Notes under the pieces: model-generated
Database searches by the model: none
What the model was told of the DNA's origin: nothing
What the model saw: only the letters and a program-made list of their open reading frames with translations
Position numbers and translations under genes: made by a program
DNA from: Magnaporthiopsis rhizophila
Taxonomy: Eukaryota > Ascomycota > Sordariomycetes > Magnaporthales > Magnaporthaceae
Length of the DNA stretch: 64,000 nt
Assembly: GCA_003049465.1 (NCBI GenBank)
Contig: PYSS01000002.1
Location: forward strand, 496,001 to 560,000
Direction of reading: 5' to 3'
Shown: piece after piece, positions 22,018-32,834 of the stretch
Numbering within the stretch: position 1 is the first letter of the stretch
How the letters are laid out: each line of letters begins with the position of its first letter

Positions 22018-25000
22018 TCACTCTATCATCTCAAGAAACCTCGAGTCCCTGACCGGGCTCCCCGCCTTGGTCGTCCTGGCCGGGTCCCGGATCACAGGCG
22101 GGAGCGGCAGGCCCCCGCCGGTACTGAAGTGGTCCCTTGCCAACACAAAGTTGTCCCCGCCGCTCGCCCCTGCGCCGCCGCTGCTGCTGCTGCTCAGGCT
22201 GCTCGTGTTGTTACTGCTTGCGAGGCTGGTGACGCTGCCGCCCGTGGCTGCCGCTGTCGGGGCACCCCCGGCGGTTGGCGAGGTGGCCGTAGTCGTCCTC
22301 GATACCGTCACGCCGCCGACGCCCGCGTCCTGCTCCCCGCGCCCGGCTAGCGCCACCTCCCTCATGCTCTCGGTCCCGGGCTGGTCGCCAGCACCGAGGC
22401 TGGATAGCGAGCTGCCGGAGCCGGCCCGCCGTTGCTGCGCCGCGGACGATGCAGTCCCGGCGACAGCACCAGAGAGCGCCACCCCGCCGATGAAGCTGCC
22501 CTTCTTGCCGGTATCGGCGACAAACGAGCCCGCCTCCGCCGACGACCTGGACCGTCCCCGAAAGCGCGACTTGAGCCACATTCTCATCTTGGCGGTCGGT
22601 GACGCGGCCGAGTCCTCTGCGACTGCCGTCGTTGGTGATGTCCCCGAAGCTGATGGGGCAGACGTCGGCCGGCCCTCTGCTTCCTTTTCCTTGCCTCTCT
22701 CTTTGTCCTTGGAGTTCGGGTTCAGCATTCCAGGGAGACGCAGGCTGAGGCTCTGGAGAGCCCTTGATGGCTTTTTCCTCAGCTCGTGGGAACGTTTCTG
22801 GGCGAGGGGTGCGGAGGTGCTTGGCGCTAGTGGTGGTGATTCGGGGTCTCGTGCCAGGTCAGAATGCTTCCCCGTGACCGCGCTAGCCTCCTTGGGAAAC
22901 CTGCCGCCCTCCTTAGCCAGTCGCTTCTGCTCGAGCTTGGCCTCTTTTTCGAGCTGTTTCCTGGCTCTCTCTTCTTGCCTAATCTCCTCTCTGCGGGCCT
23001 TTTCTTGCCCCTTTTGCTGGCCTGGGAATGATTGTGCGTGTCAGCAAGGGGATGCCAGGAAGCCTAGGAAGTAGTAACGAGGAAGACGGTAAAGTGACGT
23101 ACCTTTGAGCTTCTCTAGATTTTCCTTGATCTCCCTCTCCTGGGCCCTCTTCCCCTCGGCCTCGGCTCGTTTCCTGTCATCCTCTGCTCTGAGGGCCGCG
23201 AGCCTCTCCATCTCTTTCTCAGCCTTGTCGTTAATCTCGTCCAAGAACGGCTGCACCCTCCGGGCAGCGATCTCGTCAATCTCGGTCTGGTCCATGAACT
23301 TGCCGCCCCCGATATCGATCTTTCCGGCATTACTGCCACTCCGGGTGTCGGCCAAATTCGACTCAAGCTTAGGCTTAGCGGTAGGGCCAGGCACGGGTGT
23401 TAAGGCCGGGGACGAGGCAGAAGCAGAACCACCGGCCGTCCGAGCTAAAGCAGCTGCGTGGGCCTTGGCTTCCCATTCACCAAGCAGCGAAGGGGGAATC
23501 TTGCCCGAATCAGCCAGCACCTTGCGGTCGATGCCCTCGAGCTGCACCTTGACGTTGCGCCGCGCCGCAGCAAGCAGTGCCTCGCGGTCCCGCTGGCGCT
23601 TCTCGTCATAGGTGAGACCGGGGCTGTCCCCAACAGCGGGGTCACCCGACCTGTCGGCGAGCATCGACCTCGCCTTCCTGCGCCGCCGTTCCCGCCTGGA
23701 TTCGGCACCAGCACCTCCAAAGCCGCCGAAGCCAACAACCGGCATCACGGCTCCGTCACTCGATGATCTGCGCCGAAGCTTCCCGCTGATCGTGAACCGC
23801 GGGTAACTGTAATACGAGGGCGACGCTCCCACGCCACCATAGTACTCCCAGTAGTTGCGAGACAGGTTGTGCTCATATTGCAGCTTGGACAGCCGCTCTT
23901 GCGCGAGCTTGTAGGCGGCATCCTGCAAGTTGGTAAACTGCATGGGAGCTTCTTTCGGCGGGGGAGAGCCGTGCGGGGAGTCGACCTGCTCCGCTACCTT
24001 TGCCGCAGTCGCGTCCGCCATCTTTTGCTTCTCTTGCTGTTGGCTGTACATCCTCTTGGCCATGGCTACGGCGGAGGCGTGCAGTACGTCTGCGCGTTTC
24101 TGGTCATCCACCTCGAGCCGCACCGGCGGTTGCGACGTAAACATCTGCCGGTCCATGGTGGTGTAGGGCCCGGTGCCGCCCACGACGCCACCACTCGCAG
24201 ACGCGGCCCGTCCGTGATGCGCCGTAGTCGCTGCCGTAAGGGCGTTTGGGGTGGTGTTCGGCTCGCCGGCAGGAGCGGTACCGATAACAGGGCTACTGCT
24301 GATTCCTAGACCACTCTTGTGCACTCGTTCTGTCGGACTCGACACGGCGCGAGGCCTCCCCATGCCAGCACCTGCGGCCGATGCGGCCATGGCGTCCTTG
24401 GCGGCGCGCAGCGAGCCTCTACTCCTCGTCGTCATCAAAGATGGCTCCGAAGGCGCAGCTCGGAGTCTCACCGAATTGGCTCTGAATGCTTGATTTGCGG
24501 CCGAGCTTCCCCAAGTTGAGGGCGAGGCCGGACCCTGCGATAGAGCAGGGGAGCCCATTGTGACGGGACTGCCTACGCTGCCACTATCCTGCTGACTCCT
24601 GGCTAGTCCGCCGGCGGCCGCGAGGACGGCAGCCCTCGAGACAATATCGTTCCTATCGTCCGTCCGTGTGGTCCGGCGGTCCTTGTTCGCGAGCTGGGCG
24701 GCAGCGGAGGCTGGCGAAGCTAGGCTGCCGCTACTTTTCGGTCTGTGGGCGAGGGTGGGGTTGGCTGTGCTGCTGCTAGGAGACTGCTGCGTACCCGACG
24801 AGGGCTCCACAGGGGATGATGAGGCTGGGGATGCGACGGGCCTCTGGGTCGCCCAGCCAAGAGTCGCCGCGGCGCTGGCGGCAGTATTATCCTGGCGGAG
24901 TCCGAGAGAGGGGAAGGACGGTAGGTCGCGAGGCTCGGCGTACTTTAGACGTCCCGACGACGTCGTACCTATAAGGGTGTCAGCACGCGCCCTCGACAGT

Positions 25001-25159
25001 ATGGGAGGCGTGTACGTGGTTGCGGCACGCGACCAAGTAAGCGAGCGACGATGGCCAAAAGAGGTGTCGTGGACTGTGAGGAGGGCTGACTTGGGATCTT
25101 CGAGCCGACATACCTCCTGGTCCTGGTGGGGCTTGCGCCGCGATGCGCGTGGACTGCAT
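22018..25159 (-). CDS. eis1: Eisosome protein 1 (Eis1) homologue
   Basis: Matches the fungal Eis1 family, associated with eisosomes, the Pil1/Lsp1-organised furrows of the plasma membrane. Three exons are proposed: 25159-25114, 24968-23103 and 23021-22018, which keep frame and give 971 residues. The start MQSTRIAAQAPPGPG joins across a 145-base intron to GTTSSGRLKYAEPRDLPSFP. The family core is LLAAARRNVKVQLEGIDRKV, then SLLGEWEAKAHAAAL, KIDIGGGKFMDQTEIDEIAA and RRVQPFLDEINDKAEKE. A long charged coiled-coil stretch (Glu/Lys/Arg/Ala) follows and crosses the second intron. The C-terminus is Ser/Gly/Thr-rich, like a disordered phospho-region. Identity is good; the first exon rests only on splice signals and is the least certain part. 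Confidence 0.85.
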
Positions 25160-27524
25160 CGTGATTCGACGATGGGCCTGGGCGGGCCGCGGGGATCCTG
25201 GTAAGTCAAGCGGCGCCGCACTGTCCGTTTTGCAGCAGGGGAAGGAGAAGAGCAAAGGCAAATTATCGGATAGGGCAGGCGGCGGCTCTGTGCAGTAGGG
25301 CGCAGGCAACAGAGGCGGACTTGGGGCCTGCCTAGAGTGCAGTCGAAGGCATCACCAGAGTGCGCGCACAGCTCACGCAGCGCACTGGAACCAAAGGGCT
25401 GTGGTTGGGACGGCGGCGACGTATAAAGACAGGATACGTCTATCGTCTGGCCTGGTGGCCAGATTCGTACCCTCTCGGCGCACGGCAATGACGAACGCGA
25501 CAACCAGGAGATCGGCGCACGGTAGGGTTGTGTCTATGAATAGGGGTGTGGGGAGGACTGCTCGGTGCGACTCTGCTCATGCAGCCGTGGCTGGACCAGA
25601 AAAAATTAGGTGGCAGTAGGATGGTCTAGGGCGTGCATTGGGGGAAGGGGGAGGCTGCGTGCTTGGGCTGGCCTAGTGGTGGTGAGGTGTGGTTGCAGTT
25701 GTGCTCGCGAATATCAGGGTCGAGATGATGAGGGGAGATGGAAGCGGAGACGTGACGTATAGCTGCTGTCGCGGCGACTTTGTGTGAGTGAGAAGTACAG
25801 TGAGAAAAGGACATCGTGAGCGGGAGTGCAACGCAGTAATTGCAATGACGACGCTCTCCTCAATCGAAATCACCCCAACCCTCCTCTTTCTCCTGTCTCA
25901 TCCAGTCTCAGTCCACCACCCCGCGCGTGGCTGCGCCGTCCGCGAACGGACTTGGCGCTCACTGCTGACCGAACAAAGAGACGGACGCTCTCCAGAGCGC
26001 GAAAAGGCGCCAAGGGGAAGAAGACCCGTCCAGAGCAACCGCGGCCCAGCCCCCAACCATCTACGTCATCGTGCGAGAGCGCTGCTGTTGGTTGGAGAAG
26101 GGGGATGGAGCCCTCGATTGCGGGCTGGGCTCCACTATTTGTGTCCCCGTGCCCCGACATCCCCTCCAATGTGGGGTTCGCTAGAGCATGGATGCGGATG
26201 CGAACGAAGGCTGAAGCTGGAAGGCACTGGCGCCCGCCATTCTCCTTTCGGCACTGCGCAAAAAACCTCCGTCAGCCGGGAATCAATAGTTCTCCCGTTT
26301 TGGGCACCATTGTGAAGGACAGGACTCTAGACTGGAGATATGACTCGGCAAGCGTGCGGTGAGGAACAGCAGATCTCCCGCCCGAAGGGTCTGGTGAGAG
26401 CGTGCCTGCCCGCCCACACATGTCAAGATCCAGTACACCCCGGCACCGCAAGGCGCCTAGGATTGGGCGTCGAAATCTCGTGTTTGGCGTTATGCATATC
26501 CAGCAATCTTTCTGATTGGAGACAGCAGACGGTTTCAGTCTCCAGAGCCCCGGTATCAAAGGCAGGTTAAGCTAGCTTCTCACTTGCATTACATATACGC
26601 AGCACAATCTACTGGAGGGCGCGAGGGCAGATACATGTGCATCCACTCAGCTCTACAGGGAACAGGGCCTAGCCAGAGGCTGAGAACCACGGGACACAAC
26701 CGGAAGCGCCGGGGAAATCCCTTTCAGGGGGAAGGCTGCGGCTGTGAGGGGCTGCAGGTTGGCCTTGCCCCAAAAAAGAAAAATTAGTTAGGGCGCTAAT
26801 GCCTGCCTGTCCGCGTTTGCTTTTCGTTTTTGATACGAGCGTTTGCCACTCTCTTTTTGTTCACCCGAGCCGCCGTGTCCGAGAACGACATCCGTTACCC
26901 CGCTTGCCCATCTGCGGTCCCTTGCCTAGGTTGCGATGACAGACCAACAGCTTATTATGCTCGAGAATTTATGTGTGGCCCAAGTTTATGCATTTTATGT
27001 ATATGCCGTCGAATTTGTCCAGTGGGGCGTCCGGGTCAGGGGCCGTCCGTTGGTTGGGGTTGGATTCAGCGCGCTTCGATGTGACGGCATGGAGGGGCGG
27101 GACCTCAGCTGAATCCGGCCGCTTGGACGCATTGGCCCAAACCAACGCGACCACACTGCATCCAAAACAATCCGAATTTCCAAGTTTTTTTTTTTTTTTT
27201 TTTTTTTTTTCTTCACCTTTGTCTCGACATTTCAAATTCCTTGCTTCCTTGCTTAGGTTGACAGGCACGAGAACGAGACGCTGTCGTCGCAAACACCTAC
27301 TACCTCCACCTACCCACACCCGCTTTGAAGCGTCGCATCGGCCCGTTCGGCCGTCGATACATCCACTCGCAAAGCAACCAACCTGTTCTCCGGATGTCAA
27401 CCTGGCCAGGGCACGAGCCGCTCTGACAGCTTGTTTTCGTCGTCGTTCGTTCCCGCCGAGACCCCCTCAACCGTGTGTAGCTGCCGTTGCTGCAAGTGGC
27501 GAGACAACCACCACCTTGCCGACG
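25160..27524. other. Divergent intergenic region EIS1 / phosphatase
   Basis: About 2.4 kb between head-to-head genes. It has a T26 run (27185-27210) in the probable 5' flank of the phosphatase. Open frames are short or lack ATG; no gene supported. Confidence 0.6.
27185..27210. repeat. Poly(T) 26-mer
   Basis: A pure T run about 310 bases upstream of the phosphatase start codon; in filamentous fungi pyrimidine tracts are common near promoters, so it may lie in the promoter or leader. Confidence 0.9.
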
Positions 27525-28972
27525 ATGCATGTCTCTCCAATGTTCGATCCTCCGACGTTCGATTCTCCAATGTTCGATAATATCATCAACTTTCGGGACG
27601 TCGGCAAGACAATCAATAATTACCTTGGTCAAAAGTACGCAAAACCATAAAGTACAGAGTGCAGATCGTTGTGTGATACATGTAGCATGGGACAGACCCA
27701 GGAGATGAAGCAACCGCGGACGGGGGGGAAGGAAACATTGTTGACCAGGGCGATTACCTTGTTTTTGTTTATCCGGCCAGGCTTATTCGAGAAGGGCTCT
27801 TGTTCAGGTCCGCCCGTCCAGGTAAGCATAATCAAGATTTTTATTTTACCTTGCATAAAAAGTCTAGATCTCGGGGTTGTGGCAAAGGTACTGCTGCTGC
27901 TGCGCCTTTGATGCTTTCCTGATGCTCGATGCCGCATGGAGCTAACTGAGAGTCGGGCCGTCTTTGTAATTACGCCGAGAAGACGATGCGTCACTACGCG
28001 ATAGGAAGATACTGCGCGATGATCTGCGCATCAAGACCGTGATGGACCTGAGGACAAAGTATGAATTTCCGCCCTTCCTTTGTTATTCCAAAGCTCATGT
28101 CAAAAACGCACTTACAACAGGACGGAACACCTCAACCAAGCCAAAAAGCGCGATGCCTGCCTCAAGATCCCCGCCCTCGTCCAGTCCAACGAGGCCCTGG
28201 CCCAGCCGGTCAAGATCCCAGACCTGTCGTATCTGGAGATCCGGATCACGGGCAGGGCGTTTGAGAGGCACCTCCTGAGCCAATTGTCATGGCTGAGCTT
28301 TATGTAAGCTTGCGACCTGTGGTTTCCTATTTTGGCATGTCATCACATTTGCTAACCCATTAGTATCTCAGCAACCTCATCCTCCTCTTCCTCCTCGGCT
28401 TACGCATGAAGGCCATCGCCATTCTCGGCCGGGAGGTCATGCTCCCGCGAGGCCTAACCGGGATCGCGATCGACACGCTGGATCATTCCAAAGGAGAAGT
28501 CGCAGAGGTGTGTATCGAGCATCTTGTTCTACTATTATCAGCTTTTGCAGCTGTATAAAAAACCGCCGTCACCAGAACACTGTTCAAAACTGACATATAC
28601 CCCCGTCCCGTAAAGGCCCTCCACTCCTTGCTCAAGCCCGCCGCCCTCCCGATGATGGTCCACTGCACTCAGGGCAAGGATCGGACCGGTCTCGTCGTGA
28701 CCCTGATCCTCATGATCCTCGGCGTGCCGCTTCCGGCGGTCGATTACGACTATGCGCTTTCCGACGAAGGCTTGGTTTCGGAGCGCGAGGCTCGCCTGGT
28801 TGAGATCCACGAAATTGGTCTCAGCGACGCCTTCGCCTTCGTCGATCCGGCTATAAACCGGGCAATCGAGAATCATTTGTGGACAACTTACGGCGGGCTG
28901 CACCGCTATCTCGATAGCATCGGCTTCCGAGAAAACCATCGCAGAAGCTTGTGTGAGCTTCTATTGTGCTGA
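27525..28972 (+). CDS. Atypical protein tyrosine/serine phosphatase
   Basis: A Cys-based phosphatase of the Y_phosphatase3 (tyrosine/serine protein phosphatase) family. Six exons (27525-27634, 27781-27821, 27983-28058, 28121-28303, 28372-28507, 28616-28972) keep frame and give 300 residues. The order is NIINFRDVGKTINNYLGQK, then KLIREGLLFRSARPDDASLR, KTVMDLRTKTEHLNQAKKRD, and the P-loop HCTQGKDRTG at residues 198-207, with catalytic Cys199 and Arg205. The N-terminal FRDVG and LLFRSARP motifs are family hallmarks. A weakly hydrophobic stretch (INLILLFLLGLR) sits between. The gene ends 196 bases from the convergent trm140 gene. The substrate cannot be told; some relatives act on phosphoinositides. 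Exon 2 is only 41 bases long. Confidence 0.88.
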
Positions 28973-29167
28973 TTTTTTCTGCAATCAATGAGGCCACTTC
29001 CAGCAAACGTGCGAGGAGGTTGCGAAGATGAGGAATTAGATTCCGTGGGTATCATTGTAGATATGTAGAGGTAGAGCATAAACAACCGCTCTCTATGTAA
29101 GAAAAGAAACGAGTTGGTAGATCATGCCGCTCCAACCAATATTGGTTGACCTTGGCAATGGGTTATA

Positions 29168-30593
29168 TCAAATCTTCCTGAACCGTCCCTGCAACCAGCA
29201 CCGGTACATCTTGAGCTTCCGGGCCCGGTTGACAAGGAGCCTGCGATCAGCCTCAAGAGCTTCAATCTCGAAGAAAGATCGGGCCTCTTGGGGCTGCTCA
29301 TTGGCGGCGGGCGAGGGCCATTTTTCTTGGGTGGCCTTGCCCTCGTCAGCCGTGGCAGCGGGCGCGGCTTTCCCGCCCGTCCTCCAGATCTCGGCCAACT
29401 CGTCCGTCTCGAAAAAGTAGACGCGCGTGCCGTCGCCGCGAATGTAGAAATTCTCCTCGAGATACCGGCCCTTGCGGAACCTGACCTGGGCGAGATCTCC
29501 CCTGCCGTAGTCACGGAAGCACACCTCGCCACCGGGCTTGAGCACCCTGTACACATTCTCGACCGCCCTCACCCACTGGGTTGGAGACAAGGCCGAGAAG
29601 ATGAAGACCATGAGCGCGACGTCCACGGAGCCCTCGGTCAGGCCGGGCGGCAGCTCGTCGCCCGCAACGTCCCAGACGTCGGCATGCATGGTGCCGGCCG
29701 CGTTGGCCGCGGCGTAACCGTCGTTGGAACGCATGACCTCGACAGCCTTTTTGGAGAAGTCGCAAGCGTGGATCTTCAGGTGCGGGTTTTTGTTGTCTGC
29801 TAAGATGGGAAACGCCGTGTTGCCAGCACCAGCCCCGATCTCTAGCAGAACGAAGGGCCCGGTGTCCTCGGCGACGGCGCGAGCGAGTACTGGGAATTCC
29901 GTCTGCAGCCACTTTCTATCCTTGAAGAAGTTGGACGTGTTGTTCTTGTAGAACATGTTCCACCATTTGGCGGGATCAGAATTAAACCTGTCTGTTGTCT
30001 CGGTCAGCGGGCTTGTTTCGAGACGTGAGAATGCTATGTGCAGAAGGGCTCAAGAAATCCCAGAACGAGAATGGCATATCAGATAGGGGCGAAATAATGG
30101 TCATCATGAATTTCAGATGAACTATACTTTTTTTTATTCAATCATCACTTGCCAGGCGAAGGCTCAAGGGTGGTTGGGCATGTTAGGTTAGGGGTAATGG
30201 ACAAGGGACAAAGAGAAGGTGCTTACGCTTGTCAAAATCGGAGACCGGCGACTGTCGCTGCAGTTCGTACTGCTGCTCAGCGTACTCCCTGTACGTGTCG
30301 TCGGTCTCGACGTGGTCCCAAGCGTTGAACTCGAAGGGGTCGTCGTCCTGGCTCAAGTACCGTGACCCGAACTGGAACGGGTCTGCCCTCTTCTGGTTGT
30401 AGTCCGGATCGTGGGAGCGATGAGGAGGCACGGCAGCCCCCTCCTTACTCGCCGCATCCTTGTTTTGGCTGCTCACGTCCAGCGTAGACATGGCGCTTGC
30501 CAGGTGCGCGTCGACCTGTGCAGGGGCAGGGGTCGAGTCTGGGACGACGGTCGCCGAGACAGAGGTCTCGTTGGCAGTGTCGTGAGCGGTCAT
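29168..30593 (-). CDS. trm140: tRNA(Thr/Ser) cytosine-32 N3-methyltransferase Trm140
   Basis: A SAM-dependent methyltransferase of the METTL2/Trm140 group, which makes 3-methylcytidine at position 32 of certain tRNAs. Two exons (30593-30227 and 29991-29168) keep frame and give 396 residues. The acidic N-terminal part ends QSPVSDFDK and joins across an intron to HRFNSDPAKWWNMFYKNNTS, a family signature. The SAM-binding motif EIGAGAGN is at residues 173-180, followed by HACDFSKKAVEVM and VYRVLKPGGEVCFRDYGRGD. The conserved C-terminal KMYRCWLQGRFRK is present. An Ala/Pro/Glu insert (around 29270-29350) interrupts the region before it. The ATG at 30593 is the first in frame. The start is 461 bp head-to-head from coq10. 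Confidence 0.92.
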
Positions 30594-31054
30594 CCTTTCG
30601 TTGAGTCTGCGGTCTGGCAGAGCGCCGGCAGAGTGCGACGAGCAATGCGTCGGCCGGCTCTGGATGGCATCGGGCGCAGCCACGGGGTTCGACGAGATCG
30701 GGAGAAAATGAAGGAAACAGAAGTTCGCCTGGGTAAAAATTTACTCAGCAGTGGGTGTAGTGGTGGGGCGCAGACGTGGCTTTGAGCCACCGCCACATCT
30801 TGATGTCCCCACACCACGGGAGTCAGCATCAGTAACCCTGCATCTCCACGGGTCCACCTGTCAAATATTGATCGAATTCGGCGATCTCGAGTCCGCCTGT
30901 CGCATCCACCATGCTGGAAATTGGAAATTGGCGGATGGGCCGGCACAGATCTCGAGACTTCATCTTCACGATGGCAAAAATGCCGCTTTTAACACTAAAA
31001 TACACTCTTTGAAGGCTTCCATCCTCGGCAGAAATAGCCCGGCGCCAACTGAAC
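30594..31054. promoter_or_regulatory. Bidirectional promoter trm140 / coq10
   Basis: A compact 461-bp spacer separates two divergent start codons, so both promoters must lie here. I see no clear TATA box or other recognised element. Confidence 0.6.
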
Positions 31055-31840
31055 ATGACATCAGCCGCCGCAGCAATCCTCCCGCTACGGTACACAGCCC
31101 GCTGCTCCTCGCACCTTTTCCGCCATAAGCTTACCCGTCTCCCGCCACCACCACCACAACCTCATGGCGCACCGCCGCATGCGCAGCAGCGCGCACGCCG
31201 CTTTTTCAGCCTCCCCGGCGGCATAACCGCGCCGGCCCGACCTGCGCATCTCATGGCGTCGCGCCGGCTTCCCTACCCCACCGAAGCGCTGTACGACATC
31301 ATCGCTGACGTGGACGCCTACGCCTCGTTTCTGCCCTACTGCCAGCGCAGTCGCGTCACGCACTGGAGAGACAGCGCCACATCCGACGGCAGCCGCAGGC
31401 GCTCCCCCGCCGCGGGCGACCTCACCGTCGGCTGGGGGCCCGTCACCGAGTCGTACACGAGCCGCCTGTACTGCCTGCCCGGCCGTGTCGTCGAGGCCGT
31501 GAGCGGCAAGGGCGCGCCGTCCATCCGCCTGCCCCATGCTGCAGACTACAGTGTCGACGCGCACGGCCGCCCACTGCCGAGGCCGACGGACGGCGGGCTG
31601 TTTGAGAGCCTGGTCACCCGCTGGACTGTGACTCCCTCGCCTCCTTCGTTGTCGGGGAGCAGCGATAACTGGGCAGACGTGGAGCTGTCGATCCGGTACC
31701 AGTTCGCGAACCCGATGTACCAGCTGGCTACGGGGAGCGTGGCCGACGAGGTTGCGGGGTTGATGGTCGGCGCGTTCGAAAGAAGGGCAAGGGAGCTGCT
31801 GGGGTCGATGGCGAGGGCAGCCCCGCCATCTCGGCAGTGA
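31055..31840 (+). CDS. coq10: Coenzyme Q-binding protein Coq10, mitochondrial
   Basis: A START-fold (polyketide cyclase-like) lipid-binding protein that chaperones ubiquinone for respiration and CoQ biosynthesis in the mitochondrial inner membrane. Single exon, 261 residues. The N-terminus is Arg/Ala-rich and lacks acidic residues (MTSAAAAILPLRYTARCSS), fitting a mitochondrial presequence. The domain begins YPTEALYDIIADVDAYASFL and continues with GDLTVGWGPVTESYTSRLYC, ELSIRYQFANPMYQLATGSV and VGAFERRARELLG, all matching the Coq10 pattern. A loop near SDGSRRRSPAAGD and another near PLPRPTDGG are longer than in yeast. Shares its promoter region with trm140. Confidence 0.9.
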   Translation: MTSAAAAILPLRYTARCSSHLFRHKLTRLPPPPPQPHGAPPHAQQRARRFFSLPGGITAPARPAHLMASRRLPYPTEALYDIIADVDAYASFLPYCQRSRVTHWRDSATSDGSRRRSPAAGDLTVGWGPVTESYTSRLYCLPGRVVEAVSGKGAPSIRLPHAADYSVDAHGRPLPRPTDGGLFESLVTRWTVTPSPPSLSGSSDNWADVELSIRYQFANPMYQLATGSVADEVAGLMVGAFERRARELLGSMARAAPPSRQ

Positions 31841-32098
31841 CATGGACCCAAGCAACTTTGGACGACAAGGGCGGTGTACGACTAGGAGGAAATAGGACTG
31901 GCCTAAACTTGTACATAAAATATGGCGACTCTCATCCGGATATAGACCTGTAGACTTGGGAAAAGATACCCCAGCTCTAGAATATAGACTGCATAAAAAG
32001 CGATGAAGGTTAGTTGGTTGGGCCAATGCTTGTCGGGGTACCAATGACATTCACATACTGAACAAGAGACGTGATAGGCAGCTGATAAAATTGGCCTA
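31841..32098. other. 3' flank of coq10
   Basis: AT-richer spacer with no gene seen; probably the coq10 3' untranslated region and terminator. Confidence 0.5.
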
Positions 32099-32416
32099 TC
32101 AGAAACGCGATATCCCAGCTAACTCCTTGTAAATGTAGATGCCCCAATGTAAATGCAGATGCCCCAGTGTAAATGCAAAAGACCCGAGCAAAAACAAAAA
32201 CCAAGATGATTTTTTTTTTTTTTTGAAGGCTGGTGCCGGGGAACCGGGCGTGAAGACGTGCTTGCCTTCCTTCTTTCCCGCCTTCTCCATGGCGGCCTTC
32301 TGCGCCTTGGCCGCGTCGGGGTTGTAGCCGTCGCTGAACTTGATCTTGTTGATGGTCTCGGGGCCCATGCCCGTGTCCTTCTGGTAGTCTTGCTTGATCA
32401 AGTCCTTGGCGCTCAT
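32099..32416 (-). CDS. Small hypothetical protein ORF
   Basis: An ATG-started frame of 105 codons whose first ~64 look coding: MSAKDLIKQDYQKDTGMGPE, then INKIKFSDGYNPDAAKAQKA. After PGSPAPAF the frame runs through an A/T homopolymer and a 20-bp tandem repeat, so its tail is doubtful. It begins 20 bases after the stop of the secreted-protein gene on the same strand. A 52-base segment (GTAAGG donor, AG acceptor at about 32477-32426) would splice the secreted protein into this frame as NSKGKNDLNAAMSAKDL. It may therefore be the C-terminal exon of that gene rather than a separate gene. No known family recognised. Confidence 0.45.
   Translation of the reverse strand: MSAKDLIKQDYQKDTGMGPETINKIKFSDGYNPDAAKAQKAAMEKAGKKEGKHVFTPGSPAPAFKKKKKSSWFLFLLGSFAFTLGHLHLHWGIYIYKELAGISRF
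32129..32186. repeat. 20-bp tandem repeat, about 2.5 copies
   Basis: Units TGTAAATGTAGATGCCCCAA and TGTAAATGCAGATGCCCCAG are adjacent and followed by a partial third copy. They lie in the tail of the small ORF, next to a T homopolymer. Confidence 0.85.
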
Positions 32417-32435
32417 AGCCGCGTTCAGGTCGTTC

Positions 32436-32834
32436 TTACCTCCTTACGCCCTTTGATGTCCACCTTGCCCCCCTTATTCCGCTGCCCTTACCCTTACTGT
32501 TGCCGCCAGCGGGCTTACTGTTGCCGCCAGCGGGCTTACTGTTGCCGCCAGCGGGCTTACTGTTGCCGCCAGCGGGCTTACTGCCGCCAGGGGGCTGGGA
32601 TTTGGCGCGCTTGGTGAGATCGGAGTCAGCCTCGTCGTCAGCCGAGCCGAAGTCGAAGTCGGCGGAGTCGGTGTGGGCGTCGTCCCGGCGGGTGACCTGG
32701 AACAGGGCAGCATCGCCATCGGTGCCGGCGATGTCGCGGGCGGTGATGGCGGTAGAGTCCTGCTGGGGGAAGGGGCGGGCGATGGCCGGGACGGCGAGGG
32801 TGAAGAAGATGGCGCTGACGGCAGAGAACTTCAT
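32436..32834 (-). CDS. Small secreted protein with Kex2 sites and SKPAGGN repeats
   Basis: A 132-residue protein I cannot assign to a family. A clear signal peptide (MKFSAVSAIFFTLAVPAIA) should be cut near residue 19. An acidic pro-region follows, with two dibasic Kex2-type sites, RR at 49-50 and KR at 75-76. After the KR comes AKSQPPGG and four perfect repeats of SKPAGGN (about residues 85-112), then a basic tail. I chose this ATG because of the signal peptide; an upstream in-frame ATG at 32993 would bury it, and a TATA-like TATATAAA at 33014-33021 is too close to serve that start. The repeat is identical at DNA level, so recent. The C-terminus is uncertain because a 52-base intron could link it to the next frame. 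Candidate effector or processed peptide precursor; function unknown. Confidence 0.65.
   Translation of the reverse strand: MKFSAVSAIFFTLAVPAIARPFPQQDSTAITARDIAGTDGDAALFQVTRRDDAHTDSADFDFGSADDEADSDLTKRAKSQPPGGSKPAGGNSKPAGGNSKPAGGNSKPAGGNSKGKGSGIRGARWTSKGVRR
32494..32577. repeat. 21-bp perfect tandem repeat, 4 copies
   Basis: Four identical 21-base units (TTACTGTTGCCGCCAGCGGGC on +, one base over 20 so read as TTACTG + TTGCCGCCAGCGGGC) encode the SKPAGGN repeats. A diverged partial copy follows at 32578-32595. Confidence 0.92.

Noticed and set aside
32494..32577. Possible CRISPR-like array
   Set aside because: The 21-bp units are head-to-tail with no spacers and encode a peptide repeat; the genome is eukaryotic.
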